Shown in pieces: positions 18,302 through 26,935 of a stretch of DNA of 64,000 nt; the first letter of the stretch is position 1, and every line of letters begins with the position of its first letter. The stretch covers positions 1-64,000 of the forward strand of contig NZ_MCZZ01000127.1 in NCBI RefSeq assembly GCF_002875705.1. The letters run 5' to 3'. This stretch comes from Vibrio sp. 10N.261.45.E2. GTDB taxonomy: Bacteria; Pseudomonadota; Gammaproteobacteria; Enterobacterales; Vibrionaceae. The notes below the pieces were generated by a model that saw nothing but the letters and a program-made list of their open reading frames with translations, did no database searches and had not been told where the DNA came from. The position numbers were made by a program, and so were the translations under genes.

Positions 18302-18304
18302 GGT

Positions 18305-18802
18305 TTAGCCTATCTGTTTAATTTGTTTGAGTGCACTTTCTACTACCTGTTCGACATCTTGTGAGATATCAACAAACAACGCCTCGCGTTCATTCGGTTC
18401 AACCAAGGTTGCGAACTGGCTTTTCAACATTTCTTGACCATTAAAGTAATGGTTTTCACGCGCTTTATGGCGGTTCCAAATGGTGTCGAAGCTACCTTGT
18501 AGGTACACGATAACTAAGCCTTCATTGTTCCTTCTTAGAATATCGCGGTATTGCGGTTTCAGTGCCGAGCAAGCAATCACAGCACTTGGTTGTTCAATGT
18601 ATTGCTTGTTGAGTGTTTCTAGCCACCCTTGACGGTCTTCGTCAGTCAGCGGAATACCTTTGCGCATTTTTTCTACATTGCTTTGCGGATGGAAGTCATC
18701 GCCATCAAAGAATTGGAGCTCTAAAGCCTGTGCAATACGGCTACCAATCAGGCTTTTTCCGCATCCAGATACGCCCATTACGAGTATTTTTTTGCTTTTC
18801 AT
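18305..18802 (-). CDS. gntK: Gluconokinase
   Basis: Phosphorylates D-gluconate to 6-phosphogluconate with ATP in the cytoplasm. The P-loop GVSGCGKS lies at about residues 10-17, followed by FFDGDDFHP (substrate and magnesium site) and the lid region with RKGIPLTDEDR. The length of 165 aa is typical of the GntK/IdnK family. It lies directly upstream of gnd with a 3-nt gap and downstream of the TRAP genes, with a 119-nt gap that contains a small hairpin. A good AGGGAAGGCTT sequence precedes the ATG at 18802. Confidence 0.93.
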   Translation of the reverse strand: MKSKKILVMGVSGCGKSLIGSRIAQALELQFFDGDDFHPQSNVEKMRKGIPLTDEDRQGWLETLNKQYIEQPSAVIACSALKPQYRDILRRNNEGLVIVYLQGSFDTIWNRHKARENHYFNGQEMLKSQFATLVEPNEREALFVDISQDVEQVVESALKQIKQIG

Positions 18803-18819
18803 AAGGCAAGCCTTCCCTA

Positions 18820-18841
18820 AGCCCCAACCAAAACTGGGGCT
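18820..18841 (-). other. Intra-operon hairpin between dctM and gntK
   Basis: AGCCCCA pairs with TGGGGCT around an eight-base loop. There is no following T-run, so it is not a normal terminator. It may protect or process the mRNA and set the ratio of transporter to kinase, but this is inference. Confidence 0.45.
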
Positions 18842-18921
18842 GACAATCGAATCTAATAGTTAAACTTGTGTTGCTGCTGGTCGGTTCCTGAACGTTAAAT
18901 TTCGCTCTGGAACCTTCGTTG

Positions 18922-20250
18922 TTATTGCCACCAAAGCGCGAGCTGAGGGAAGATAATAACCAGTGCCAGAACTAATACTTGAAGTGCTATGAACGGCAGT
19001 AGTGAAGAGAAAATCTCACCTAAGCTGATGTCTTTCGGTGCTACCGATTTCAAGTAGAATGCCGCAGGGCCAAATGGAGGTGACAAGAAAGACACCTGCA
19101 TGTTTAGACAGAACACAACACCAAACCAAACTGGGTCGAAACCAAGACCAGTAATGATTGGAACGAAGATTGGCATTGTTAGAAGTGCCACACCTACCCA
19201 GTCAAGGAACATACCTAGGACCAGCAAGATAGCCATCATGATTAGCAGTGTTACTGTTGCGTTGCCGCCACTGAGTGCAAGGATGGTTTCTTCAACAAAA
19301 TCAATACCACCCATCAGGTTGTAGATACCAACCAGAGCACTTGCACCGATACCGATCCACATGATCATGCCGCAAGTACGCATTGTTGCGATGGCACTCT
19401 CTTTCAACATGTTGAAGTTCAGTTCACCACGGATTAGTGCACTGATCATGATACCAACCACACCTAAAGCAGACGCTTCTGTTACTGATGCGATACCTGT
19501 GTAGATACTGCCTAGAACCGTTGCGACTGATAGCAGTGGGAAGAACAGCGCCTTGAAATAGCTAGGCTGATTCGCGATGTCTTCCTCTGTTTCATCATCA
19601 CTCGGAATAGGAGCAAGAGACGGATTTAGCTTACAACGAATCAATACATAGCCGATGTAACAACCCGCGAGGATAAAGGCTGGTAAGAAAGACGCTTTAA
19701 ACAAATCACCAATTGATACACTCGCTTTCATGCCATAGATGATCAGTACGATACTTGGTGGAAGCATAGTGCCTAGCGCACCACCAGCACATGTTGTTCC
19801 GATCGCAAGCTTACGGTCATACCCTAAGCGAAGCATCTGTGGCAGAGCAAGAATACCAAGAAGAACGGTTTCTCCACCGATAACGCCTGACATTGAAGCC
19901 AATAGAACCGCAACTAATAATGTTTGTACCGCAACACCACCTCGAACCTTACGGCCGACAGATTTCATTGCATCAAACAAATCACGAGCAATGCCCGAAC
20001 GGTCTAGTAAAGCAGCCATCAATACAAACATCGGTACTGCGAGGAACACATAACCAGAAGCAAAGCTGTAAGTGCGACTTGCGATCAAAGGTAATGCATC
20101 TGGGCCAAACCAGCACAGAGTGAAGAAGATCGCGACGAAGCCTGTTACGAACGCAAGCTGCATACCCGTTAGTAGTAAGCCAATCATCATAATCAGCATG
20201 AGCAAACTGCCCCATGCGATACCAATAGAAGATAAATCAAACATCGTCAT
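18922..20250 (-). CDS. TRAP transporter large permease (DctM family), probably gluconate
   Basis: A 442-aa inner-membrane protein with about 12 hydrophobic segments and the glycine- and proline-rich loops typical of DctM (GGALGTMLPPSIVLIIYG near residues 155-172; SPPFGPAAFYLKSV near 390). It uses a sodium or proton gradient with the small DctQ subunit to import a substrate delivered by the periplasmic DctP protein. Its start overlaps the dctQ end by 14 nt (coupled translation); a second ATG two codons later has better spacing from the AAGGA. Context with gntK, gnd and gntR indicates gluconate or a related sugar acid. Confidence 0.92.
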   Translation of the reverse strand: MTMFDLSSIGIAWGSLLMLIMMIGLLLTGMQLAFVTGFVAIFFTLCWFGPDALPLIASRTYSFASGYVFLAVPMFVLMAALLDRSGIARDLFDAMKSVGRKVRGGVAVQTLLVAVLLASMSGVIGGETVLLGILALPQMLRLGYDRKLAIGTTCAGGALGTMLPPSIVLIIYGMKASVSIGDLFKASFLPAFILAGCYIGYVLIRCKLNPSLAPIPSDDETEEDIANQPSYFKALFFPLLSVATVLGSIYTGIASVTEASALGVVGIMISALIRGELNFNMLKESAIATMRTCGMIMWIGIGASALVGIYNLMGGIDFVEETILALSGGNATVTLLIMMAILLVLGMFLDWVGVALLTMPIFVPIITGLGFDPVWFGVVFCLNMQVSFLSPPFGPAAFYLKSVAPKDISLGEIFSSLLPFIALQVLVLALVIIFPQLALWWQ

Positions 20251-20794
20251 TCTTCCTTAGACCCATCAACTCTTGGATTAGGTGCAATACAAACTGGACA
20301 ACAAGAACACACAAAACGACAAAGATCAGGCCTTTCAGCAGCGCAGGATAAGGCGCGTTTAACACTGAGCCTGATGTTTCAAGGCGAAATTCGCCCCATG
20401 GTGCAAACCACGCTTCTTCTGCAGTGAAGTAAGCCGCGTAAGCAAGCATGCCAGCAAAAGCCAAACCAACAATGTGGTGAACAAGATTAAGATATTTACG
20501 TGTTTGGTTAGAGACTGAATCGTAGATAAGAACCACACGTACATGCTTATTCGCGGCAAAAGCATAAATGCCACCAATAATGAATAAAGAACCACCGATA
20601 AAAGAAGCTGTTTCATGTACCCATGTGGTCGGGGCATCAAATGCATAACGCATCACAACTTCGTAAAATGAAATCAATACAGTAAAGATAAACAGCCAGC
20701 TAACGAGATTACTGAACTTTATAATAAGACGATCAAGCACGTTTCTTGGCTGTTCGTCGTTTTCAGCTGGGGCGTGGGGGATTTTGTCTGTCAT
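20237..20794 (-). CDS. TRAP transporter small permease (DctQ family)
   Basis: A 185-aa protein with four predicted membrane helices (about residues 31-50, 70-90, 107-127 and 150-172). It carries the family pattern of an aromatic FYEVVMRY after helix 1 and TWVHETASF before helix 2. DctQ pairs with DctM to form the membrane part of the tripartite transporter. The N-terminus is a polar stretch of about 25 residues. It lies 65 nt after dctP and overlaps dctM. The specific substrate follows from the operon rather than from this sequence. Confidence 0.9.
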   Translation of the reverse strand: MTDKIPHAPAENDEQPRNVLDRLIIKFSNLVSWLFIFTVLISFYEVVMRYAFDAPTTWVHETASFIGGSLFIIGGIYAFAANKHVRVVLIYDSVSNQTRKYLNLVHHIVGLAFAGMLAYAAYFTAEEAWFAPWGEFRLETSGSVLNAPYPALLKGLIFVVLCVLVVQFVLHLIQELMGLRKNDDV

Positions 20795-20859
20795 GGGCCA
20801 AATTTCCTGGGAGAATACGGGAGAGCAATGCCCTCCCCCGTCAGTAAGCTAAGTTTAAG

Positions 20860-21876
20860 TTACAGTAAGCCGTTTTCTTCTAGGAACACAGTCACTGAGT
20901 TATAAACTTTCTGTGCGTTATCAGAACGCTCTGCGAAGACTTTCCACTGACCTTTAGCGATTTCACGGAACTTCTTACGTTCTTCTTGAGACCAGTCGTG
21001 GATAGTGATTTCTGGGTTCGCTTGTGCTTCTTTAACTGCCGCTTGGTCAGCCATCTTCAGCTGAGTCGTCATGTCGTAAGAGAAGTCACGAACTGATGTT
21101 TGTAGAATTGTTTGTAGATCAGCAGGCATCTTGTCCCACTTCTTCTGAGAAACAGAGATATCGATCAACGGCAGCGAGTGGAAGCCAGGTTGAACTGGGT
21201 GTGTCGCAATGTCGTTCATGCCCGCTTTTTGATTGGTAGAAAATACCGTGTAGTCAGCAGCATCAATTACGCCCTTGCTTAGACCAGTAAAGACTTCAGA
21301 GCCAGGTAGGTTTACAGGTGTTGCACCTGCAGCGGCAAATACTTGTTGAACTAGACCTTCTGGTGCACGCAGTTTAAGACCTTTCAGATCATCAACACCG
21401 TCGATTGGCTTTTTAGAGATGAAAGACTCAACACCTGTTGTTGAAGCACCAACGAACTGAACACCGTAAGGCTTGTAAAGCTCAGTCATTAGCTCGTTAC
21501 CACCACCGTAGTTCATGTACTGAAGCAGTTGTGTTGTGTCTGACCATGCGCCAACCATGTTGCCGATAAGGCCGAATGCTGGATCTTTACCAGAGAAGTA
21601 ACCTGTTGCTGTGATATGACCATCAAGGATGCCCATCTTGATCGCGCCCAGCGTTTCCGTGTGTTTAACCACAGCGCCTACAGGCAGAAGGTCGATGTCG
21701 ATACGTCCGTTAGACATCGTCTCTACACGCTCAGCCCACTTCTGCTGAACCTTGAAATTCAAATCACCAGATGGATCTGAAGATTGAATCTTAAGTTTAA
21801 AGTCTGCAGCCATTGCTGATGTAGCAAATAGGCCAGTGAGGGAAGCAGCAATCAGCGTTTTAGTCAGAGCTTTCAT
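20860..21876 (-). CDS. TRAP transporter periplasmic substrate-binding protein (DctP family)
   Basis: First gene of the gluconate operon, 338 aa. A Sec signal peptide ends at about SAMA-ADF (residue 23). The mature protein has the DctP layout: an N-terminal KLKIQSSDPSGDLNFKVQQKWAERVE segment and a central LKGLKLRAPEGLVQQVF. That segment contains the conserved Arg, expected near residue 168, which usually binds the carboxylate of the substrate. AAGGATACCCAA gives a normal ribosome binding site for the ATG at 21876. Two GntR-type palindromes lie 46-81 nt upstream, so expression is probably induced by gluconate. The substrate is inferred from the kinase and dehydrogenase in the same operon. Confidence 0.92.
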   Translation of the reverse strand: MKALTKTLIAASLTGLFATSAMAADFKLKIQSSDPSGDLNFKVQQKWAERVETMSNGRIDIDLLPVGAVVKHTETLGAIKMGILDGHITATGYFSGKDPAFGLIGNMVGAWSDTTQLLQYMNYGGGNELMTELYKPYGVQFVGASTTGVESFISKKPIDGVDDLKGLKLRAPEGLVQQVFAAAGATPVNLPGSEVFTGLSKGVIDAADYTVFSTNQKAGMNDIATHPVQPGFHSLPLIDISVSQKKWDKMPADLQTILQTSVRDFSYDMTTQLKMADQAAVKEAQANPEITIHDWSQEERKKFREIAKGQWKVFAERSDNAQKVYNSVTVFLEENGLL

Positions 21877-21921
21877 TTGGGTATCCTTATGAGTTTCACA
21901 GAGTCCGGTTTGTTGTTATAT

Positions 21922-21933
21922 GTTACCGGTAAC
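21922..21933. promoter_or_regulatory. Putative GntR operator 1 before the gluconate TRAP operon
   Basis: GTTACCGGTAAC is a perfect 12-bp palindrome. It is one of a pair 24 bp apart centre to centre before dctP, and it nearly matches the site before gntR. Confidence 0.75.
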
Positions 21934-21945
21934 GTCGAGGTGGAT

Positions 21946-21957
21946 ATTACCGGTAAC
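21946..21957. promoter_or_regulatory. Putative GntR operator 2 before the gluconate TRAP operon
   Basis: ATTACCGGTAAC matches operator 1 at 11 of 12 positions. The 24-bp spacing places the two sites close to the same face of the helix, allowing cooperative binding of LacI-type dimers. Confidence 0.7.
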
Positions 21958-22025
21958 TTTACAGCCTTGTCTATGAGAAGGATCACATCTTTAACATTAG
22001 TAAAACGTTTGCTATCAATAAGAAA

Positions 22026-22047
22026 AATGTGATTTAAAAGTCACATT
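22026..22047 (-). terminator. Weak AT-rich terminator after the EamA gene
   Basis: AATGTGA pairs with TCACATT around an eight-base loop, and on the minus strand the stem is followed by TTTTC. It lies 30 nt beyond the EamA stop at 22077. Confidence 0.5.
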
Positions 22048-22076
22048 ATACGTTGGAGGTGTGAATTAATTTCTTT

Positions 22077-22979
22077 TTAAGTCAGTGAGATAACTAAGCC
22101 TACAATAATAAAAGAGACGCCTACACCGCGAGTCGCGTGCCACTTTTCCTTTAAAAAGTAGATCCCCATCACTACGCCGAAGATGATGCTCACTTGCCTA
22201 AGTGCAACAACCAAACTGACGTTCTCTGTCATAGTCATCGCAAACAACACCAAGCCATAAGTTGATGCCATCATGATGCCAGCAAGTGTTGCTCTTTTGC
22301 GCAATAACCAAGCATTATAAAATTCGATGTTTTGATTCGACACGAGCAACCAAACACTCAGCGGAAGCACAATTGCCCAAAACTGAATGCCTAGATAGAA
22401 AATCGCGGTGTGCTTGTTAGTTATAACTGGTGTGCTCAAAGGATCGAGTAACAGAAGCGCTTCTTTATCAATGATGGAATAGCCCGTGGTACCTATTGCG
22501 GCGATTAGCGCCCACAACACGCCAAGGTTTAGGTAGGCCTTAAGCCTCAACTCAGAGAATTGCTTCAACGGGACAAACAAACAACCCAAGGTAATCAAGG
22601 TGAACCCAAGCCATTGATTAGGTGACAGCTCATAGCCTATCAACACCGTGCCTAAACCCACCATTAACACGGGCAGTGCTCTTGCCATTGGGTAAATCAC
22701 GCCGATATCAGCCTGTTTATAGGCTGCGCCCAAGCCGATCAAATAGATGATTTGGCAGATCCCACTAAAGAAAACCAGTTGCCAAAATGGAAGTGAGATA
22801 TTTAACAGGCCAACACTGTAAACATACCAAATCAAATATGGCGTCAATATCGCGGCAGCGGCAAAGCCAGAAGCAAGGAAAAAAGATGACCCTGAGCCTT
22901 GATTAGACTTACCTAGAACATTCCACCCCGCATGAAGCAGAGCCGAAACTATCACGATAACGATGGCGGAAAATTCCAT
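22077..22979 (-). CDS. EamA/DMT-family membrane transporter, phosphonate-cluster type
   Basis: A 300-aa inner-membrane protein with about ten hydrophobic helices in two EamA halves (ALLHAGWNVLGKSNQGSGSS near the N-terminus; ASTYGLVLFAMTMTENVSLVVALRQ in the second half). Members of the family recorded as phosphonate utilisation-associated membrane proteins occupy this same position next to phnR and the aminoethylphosphonate genes. The substrate is not known; export of a by-product such as an amine or amino acid is one possibility. A terminator after phnR at 23033-23057 separates it from the importer genes, so it probably has its own promoter. Confidence 0.82.
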   Translation of the reverse strand: MEFSAIVIVIVSALLHAGWNVLGKSNQGSGSSFFLASGFAAAAILTPYLIWYVYSVGLLNISLPFWQLVFFSGICQIIYLIGLGAAYKQADIGVIYPMARALPVLMVGLGTVLIGYELSPNQWLGFTLITLGCLFVPLKQFSELRLKAYLNLGVLWALIAAIGTTGYSIIDKEALLLLDPLSTPVITNKHTAIFYLGIQFWAIVLPLSVWLLVSNQNIEFYNAWLLRKRATLAGIMMASTYGLVLFAMTMTENVSLVVALRQVSIIFGVVMGIYFLKEKWHATRGVGVSFIIVGLVISLT

Positions 22980-23032
22980 TTCATTCCTAACTTATTGACT
23001 AATAAAAGCAGCCGTAGAAAACAGGGGATAAA

Positions 23033-23057
23033 AAAGGCCTCCAGATAAGAGACCTTT
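23033..23057 (-). terminator. Rho-independent terminator after phnR
   Basis: AAAGGCCTC pairs with GAGACCTTT (one mismatch) around seven bases. On the minus strand it is followed by a T-run, 57 nt beyond the phnR stop. Confidence 0.75.
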
Positions 23058-23114
23058 GATCATTCCAGTTGGGCAAATCCCCAAAGTGAGGTGTGCAAGT
23101 GTTCTAACGTTCGA

Positions 23115-23819
23115 CTAACGCTCTAACTGCGCTATCGACTCGATACTGATCGCGTCATGACGCCAATACTCAATATCGCAGTCAATCAAATCGCCGTTTT
23201 GATTATAATTTACACGCTCTACCACCATTGCAGGAGAGCCCGAAGTCGCGCGCAATGCTTGCGCTGTTTCGCCCAGCAAGGATGTTGTACTCACGCGGTA
23301 ACGGATCTTCTGATATACCACACCAAAGTGCTCGCGGTAGATGTCCGTCAGTGATTTAGATAAGTCGTAATCAAGCAAGTTAGGGAACAACTCTGGTCGA
23401 ATGTAGTTGGTTACATACACAACAGGCCTGTCTTCAAGGTAACGAACTCTATCGACTCGATAAACGTCCGAGAAAGGTGGTAACTCTAGAAGCTTGGTCG
23501 CTTCCTTGGTTGCCAACATCCCTTTCGCTGCCACTAACTCAGTTTTCGGCTTACGATTCTGCGCCAGAGCCATATTAGTGAAGTTCAGTGTTTGTGTTGG
23601 GTCATAACGAAGCGGCTCGGGAGAGATAAACCATCCACGTCGGTCTTCCCGATAAATGCGCCCTTCCGCTTCAAGTGAAGACAAAGCTTCACGTAAGGTA
23701 ACTCGGGTCGTATCAAACGATTCAGCCAGCTTACGTTCTGCAGGCAGCTTCTGTCGCGGTGTTAACATCCCCGATTCTATCTGCTCTACGATGACATCTT
23801 TGATTTTTACGTACTGCAC
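23115..23819 (-). CDS. phnR: GntR/HutC-family transcriptional regulator of phosphonate use
   Basis: Residues 1-65 form a GntR-type winged helix (LPAERKLAESFDTTRVTLREALSSLEAEG), followed by a UTRA sensor domain (from about residue 85 to the end: VYRVDRVRYLEDRPVVYV, MVVERVNYNQNGDLIDCDIEYWR). The 234-aa length and position right after the importer genes fit the PhnR regulators of 2-aminoethylphosphonate operons. UTRA domains sense small ligands, here most likely AEP or a catabolic intermediate. HutC-type regulators bind palindromes with a GTnTAnAC-like core. Three sites with that shape lie before phnT, phnS and phnW in this window. Confidence 0.87.
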   Translation of the reverse strand: MQYVKIKDVIVEQIESGMLTPRQKLPAERKLAESFDTTRVTLREALSSLEAEGRIYREDRRGWFISPEPLRYDPTQTLNFTNMALAQNRKPKTELVAAKGMLATKEATKLLELPPFSDVYRVDRVRYLEDRPVVYVTNYIRPELFPNLLDYDLSKSLTDIYREHFGVVYQKIRYRVSTTSLLGETAQALRATSGSPAMVVERVNYNQNGDLIDCDIEYWRHDAISIESIAQLER

Positions 23820-23887
23820 TTAATTTCCTTTCATTCTTGTTCTTGTCGTCAGCCACTCCTTGGCCAACTGCAATATAAAATGGTTCG

Positions 23888-25612
23888 CTAGCGTTTGCGC
23901 CAAGCTTGGGTGCGCTTTTCGAATAACTTGTTGATTAGCATATGAATCAACTTCGCACTCGCCGCAGATATCATGATCATCACTGCCATGGCTGCTGCTG
24001 CCCCCGTTTGACCCGCATCGTCCATATTCAGCACTGAAACTGACGCTGGAATCGTATTGGTAGAATACAAGAATACTACCGCAGATGTCGTGGTAAGTGC
24101 ATTAATAAACAAGTATGTCGCAATATCTAAAATCGCAGGCAGACAAACCGGCACCGTCACCTTAAAGAACAACTTGTATTGCGGTAAGTTCACCGAAGCC
24201 GCCGTTGCCTCAATTTCAGAAGGCAGCTGTTTCAATGCCGTTAATGCCGTCATGTGCCCTACAGTGTAATAGTGAACCACCGTATTGATTACCAAGAACG
24301 CCATCGTGCCATATAAGAAATTGAGTGGGTTACTCAAATCATTAAAGTAGAAGATATAGCCCAAACCCAACACCATACCCGGAACAGCCATCGGAACAAC
24401 GCTGAGCATTTGCATTGCTTGACGAACAGGGCCGAAGGCGCGGCCTTTCTCAATGCAGTATGCCCCTAGGAAAATCAAAACCGTACCAATAATCGCAGTC
24501 CAAGCACCAAGCGTTAACGAGTTAAAGAATGGCGCCCAACCATAGGTACTCATTTCCGCAAAGTTGTAATTGTTTAGCGTTAGCGCCTTATTCCAAGGCC
24601 AGAAGGTGACCATAGAACCGTATATCGCCATACCCAGAACGATAACCACAGCAGCAGAGATGACAGTGCAATAAAGGAAACACAAGCCATCACGTAACGT
24701 GCTAGGTTCAGGTTGGTACGCGACAGAACGAGTATCAAACAAGCTCTTCTGCTTCTTTTGCACCCAGCGGTCAACGGTAAACGCAAGCAACGCAGGCAAC
24801 AGCAACAAAATACTGGTCACAGCCCCCATAGAGAAGTTCTGTTGCCCCACCACTTGTTTAAAGATGTCAGTCGATAGAACGTTATAACTGCCACCAATCA
24901 CCTTTGGCACACCAAAGTCGCAAACCACCAACGTAAACACAACGATCAAGGTGCTGATCAAACCGTATTTTGCCGCAGGTAACGTCACCATGAAGAAGGT
25001 TTTGAACGACGAGGTATTGAGTGCACGTGCTGCCTCATAAAGGCGAGCATCAGACGTTCTTAACGAGGTGGTCAGAATCATCAAGGCGTGTGGAAACGTC
25101 CAGAATATCAAGCCAAGTGATATACCAATCAAACCGTATACCGAGTTTCCACCGAGGATTTCTTTGGCGATACCTTGGTTGCCAAATAAGAAGATAAGAC
25201 TGATAGCAGGGAGCAGAGACGGAGCAAGAATAGGCGCAGAACCCAGCACTTGAAAAAGCCCCTTGAAAGGCATGCATGAACGAGTCAACGCATAAGCATA
25301 ACCAAATGCCAAAACACCAACGACAACCGTTACCAGCAAGCCGAGCGTAAAGGTGTTACCAACTGACTGCCACAGGCTTTGAGATGCAAAATACGTTGCG
25401 AAATTCTGTAAACCTACAAATTCTCCGTCTGCGTTCTGAACACTCTTTTTCAACATTGCCCACAGTGGCATCAGGATAAACAACGTCATGACCACAGACA
25501 AAAAGGCCAACAGCCCAAATAAAATTACGTTGTCCTTGCTTAACCGAGCCAGAAAAGGCTGTACTCGTTGTTGCACTAGCAGCTTAGATTGCATCATTTG
25601 AGTCGATTCCAT
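23888..25612 (-). CDS. phnU: 2-aminoethylphosphonate ABC transporter permease, fused two-domain type
   Basis: A 574-aa permease made of two consecutive BPD-type transmembrane domains: residues about 30-290 and 310-565, each with about six helices and an EAA-type cytoplasmic loop (YEAARALNTSSFKTFFMVTLP near 190; EIEATAASVNLPQYKLFFKV near 470). The duplicated form fits the fused permease of the second class of AEP importers, in place of separate PhnU and PhnV. It begins 6 nt after the ATPase gene, so it is in the same operon. A single polypeptide can supply both membrane halves. The symbol is by analogy with the Salmonella genes. Confidence 0.88.
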   Translation of the reverse strand: MESTQMMQSKLLVQQRVQPFLARLSKDNVILFGLLAFLSVVMTLFILMPLWAMLKKSVQNADGEFVGLQNFATYFASQSLWQSVGNTFTLGLLVTVVVGVLAFGYAYALTRSCMPFKGLFQVLGSAPILAPSLLPAISLIFLFGNQGIAKEILGGNSVYGLIGISLGLIFWTFPHALMILTTSLRTSDARLYEAARALNTSSFKTFFMVTLPAAKYGLISTLIVVFTLVVCDFGVPKVIGGSYNVLSTDIFKQVVGQQNFSMGAVTSILLLLPALLAFTVDRWVQKKQKSLFDTRSVAYQPEPSTLRDGLCFLYCTVISAAVVIVLGMAIYGSMVTFWPWNKALTLNNYNFAEMSTYGWAPFFNSLTLGAWTAIIGTVLIFLGAYCIEKGRAFGPVRQAMQMLSVVPMAVPGMVLGLGYIFYFNDLSNPLNFLYGTMAFLVINTVVHYYTVGHMTALTALKQLPSEIEATAASVNLPQYKLFFKVTVPVCLPAILDIATYLFINALTTTSAVVFLYSTNTIPASVSVLNMDDAGQTGAAAAMAVMIMISAASAKLIHMLINKLFEKRTQAWRKR

Positions 25613-25618
25613 GGTTGT

Positions 25619-26728
25619 TTACGCCGCCTCGTCTTTCATCACTTGCAGGCTTTTCGATGGATAAGCTCTAAGGCCTTCTTGATCAAACGCCACGTAACGA
25701 ATATCACTGCGACGCAGCTTTAGTCGATTGAACTCTTTGACGGGTACATCAACGATGATCTCTTTCGCCGTTGAATCATGTTGCAATTGACACTCAACAC
25801 GATAAAACGCCCCTAAGAATTCGCTTGATACAATTCTCACGGGTAAGGATTCACTAAAACGATCAACAAACTGAACTTGCTCTGGACGAACGGCAATATC
25901 AAACACGTCACCCAAATTTGGCGTAAGGTTATCTAAGCCAGGTAACGGCAGCATTGACTCAGCAATACGCATCTTGCCTTGCGCCGCAACAGAAGCTTGA
26001 ATGAAGTTCATGCTGCCAACAAACTCAGCAACAAAACGGCTGACTGGTTTTTGGTAGATCTCTTGTGGAGCACCTACCTGCTCGATAACACCGTGATTCA
26101 TCACCACAATGCGGTCGGCCATGGTTAGGGCTTCATCTTGATCGTGCGTCACCATAATAGTAGTGATCCCCAGCTTGCGTTGCAGTTGGCAGATCTCATC
26201 GCGCAAGTGTGTTCTTACCTTCGCATCCAATGCAGACAGTGGTTCATCCAGCAACAACAAGCCTGGAGACAGTGCCAATGCGCGAGCAAGAGCAACACGC
26301 TGCTGTTGTCCACCAGACAACTGATTCGGATACTTTTGGCCTGACGTTGGTAAGCCGATGGTTTCTAACCAAGACTCAACGGTCTCAAGGGCTTCTTTAG
26401 TCGACATGCCTTGGTTTTTCAGACCAATCGCAATGTTTTCTTCCACAGTAAGGTTGGGAAACAAAGCGTAAGATTGGAACACAATACCAAAGTCACGCTT
26501 TTCTGGGGGCAAAAAGGTCGTATCATTGCCGTTCTGCTCAATAGAGCCTGAAGTTGGTAAATCTAGGCCTGCAATCGCACGTAATAAGGTGGTTTTTCCA
26601 CAGCCTGATGGGCCAAGGAAGCAGACGAACTCGCCTTTATCTATCGATAGGGAGATGTCTTTTAACGCTGTAAATTGGCCAAATTGCTTTACAACATTTT
26701 CAATATTCAAATAAGTTTGGTTGCTCAT
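25619..26728 (-). CDS. phnT: 2-aminoethylphosphonate ABC transporter ATP-binding protein
   Basis: A 369-aa ABC importer ATPase of the spermidine/iron (TOBE-containing) type. Walker A GPSGCGKTT is at 39-47, Q-loop VFQSYALFPNLTVEENI near 85, signature LSGGQQQR near 141, Walker B LLLLDEPLSALD near 160 and switch His in TMVTHDQDEAL near 197. The C-terminal 130 residues form the TOBE regulatory domain. It is the first gene of the phnT-phnU-phnR transcript. A palindrome TGGTATATACCA lies 19-30 nt before its start codon and is a candidate PhnR operator. Confidence 0.88.
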   Translation of the reverse strand: MSNQTYLNIENVVKQFGQFTALKDISLSIDKGEFVCFLGPSGCGKTTLLRAIAGLDLPTSGSIEQNGNDTTFLPPEKRDFGIVFQSYALFPNLTVEENIAIGLKNQGMSTKEALETVESWLETIGLPTSGQKYPNQLSGGQQQRVALARALALSPGLLLLDEPLSALDAKVRTHLRDEICQLQRKLGITTIMVTHDQDEALTMADRIVVMNHGVIEQVGAPQEIYQKPVSRFVAEFVGSMNFIQASVAAQGKMRIAESMLPLPGLDNLTPNLGDVFDIAVRPEQVQFVDRFSESLPVRIVSSEFLGAFYRVECQLQHDSTAKEIIVDVPVKEFNRLKLRRSDIRYVAFDQEGLRAYPSKSLQVMKDEAA

Positions 26729-26746
26729 ACTACAGCACTCTCTATG

Positions 26747-26758
26747 TGGTATATACCA
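26747..26758. promoter_or_regulatory. Putative PhnR operator before phnT
   Basis: TGGTATATACCA is a perfect 12-bp palindrome directly upstream of phnT. Related sequences precede phnS (TGGTATGTACCA) and phnW (TTGGTATAGTCCAA). Confidence 0.65.
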
Positions 26759-26935
26759 AATTTAAACTGAGAATATTGCAGTTGAGTGACAAATTTATAG
26801 TAGCTAAATGACAGTTATATTGCAGATATAATAAGCATTAAAGATAAGTGTTCACTCAGCATAACGAGCCCTCCGAAACGATAAAAACTTACTTGAGGGC
26901 TGAGTTTATGTCTTAATTTAGATAACCAGATTAGC

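Noticed and set aside
22026-22047. CRP-like site TGTGA...TCACA before the gluconate operon
   Set aside because: The spacer is eight bases instead of six, and the position fits a terminator just beyond the EamA gene, with a minus-strand T-run. I treat it as a terminator.
26854-26905. Bulged stem (ACTCA...GCCCTC with GAGGGCTGAGT) after the FAD oxidoreductase gene
   Set aside because: The stem needs a large bulge and has no T-run. It might slow transcription but is not strong enough to list as a terminator.
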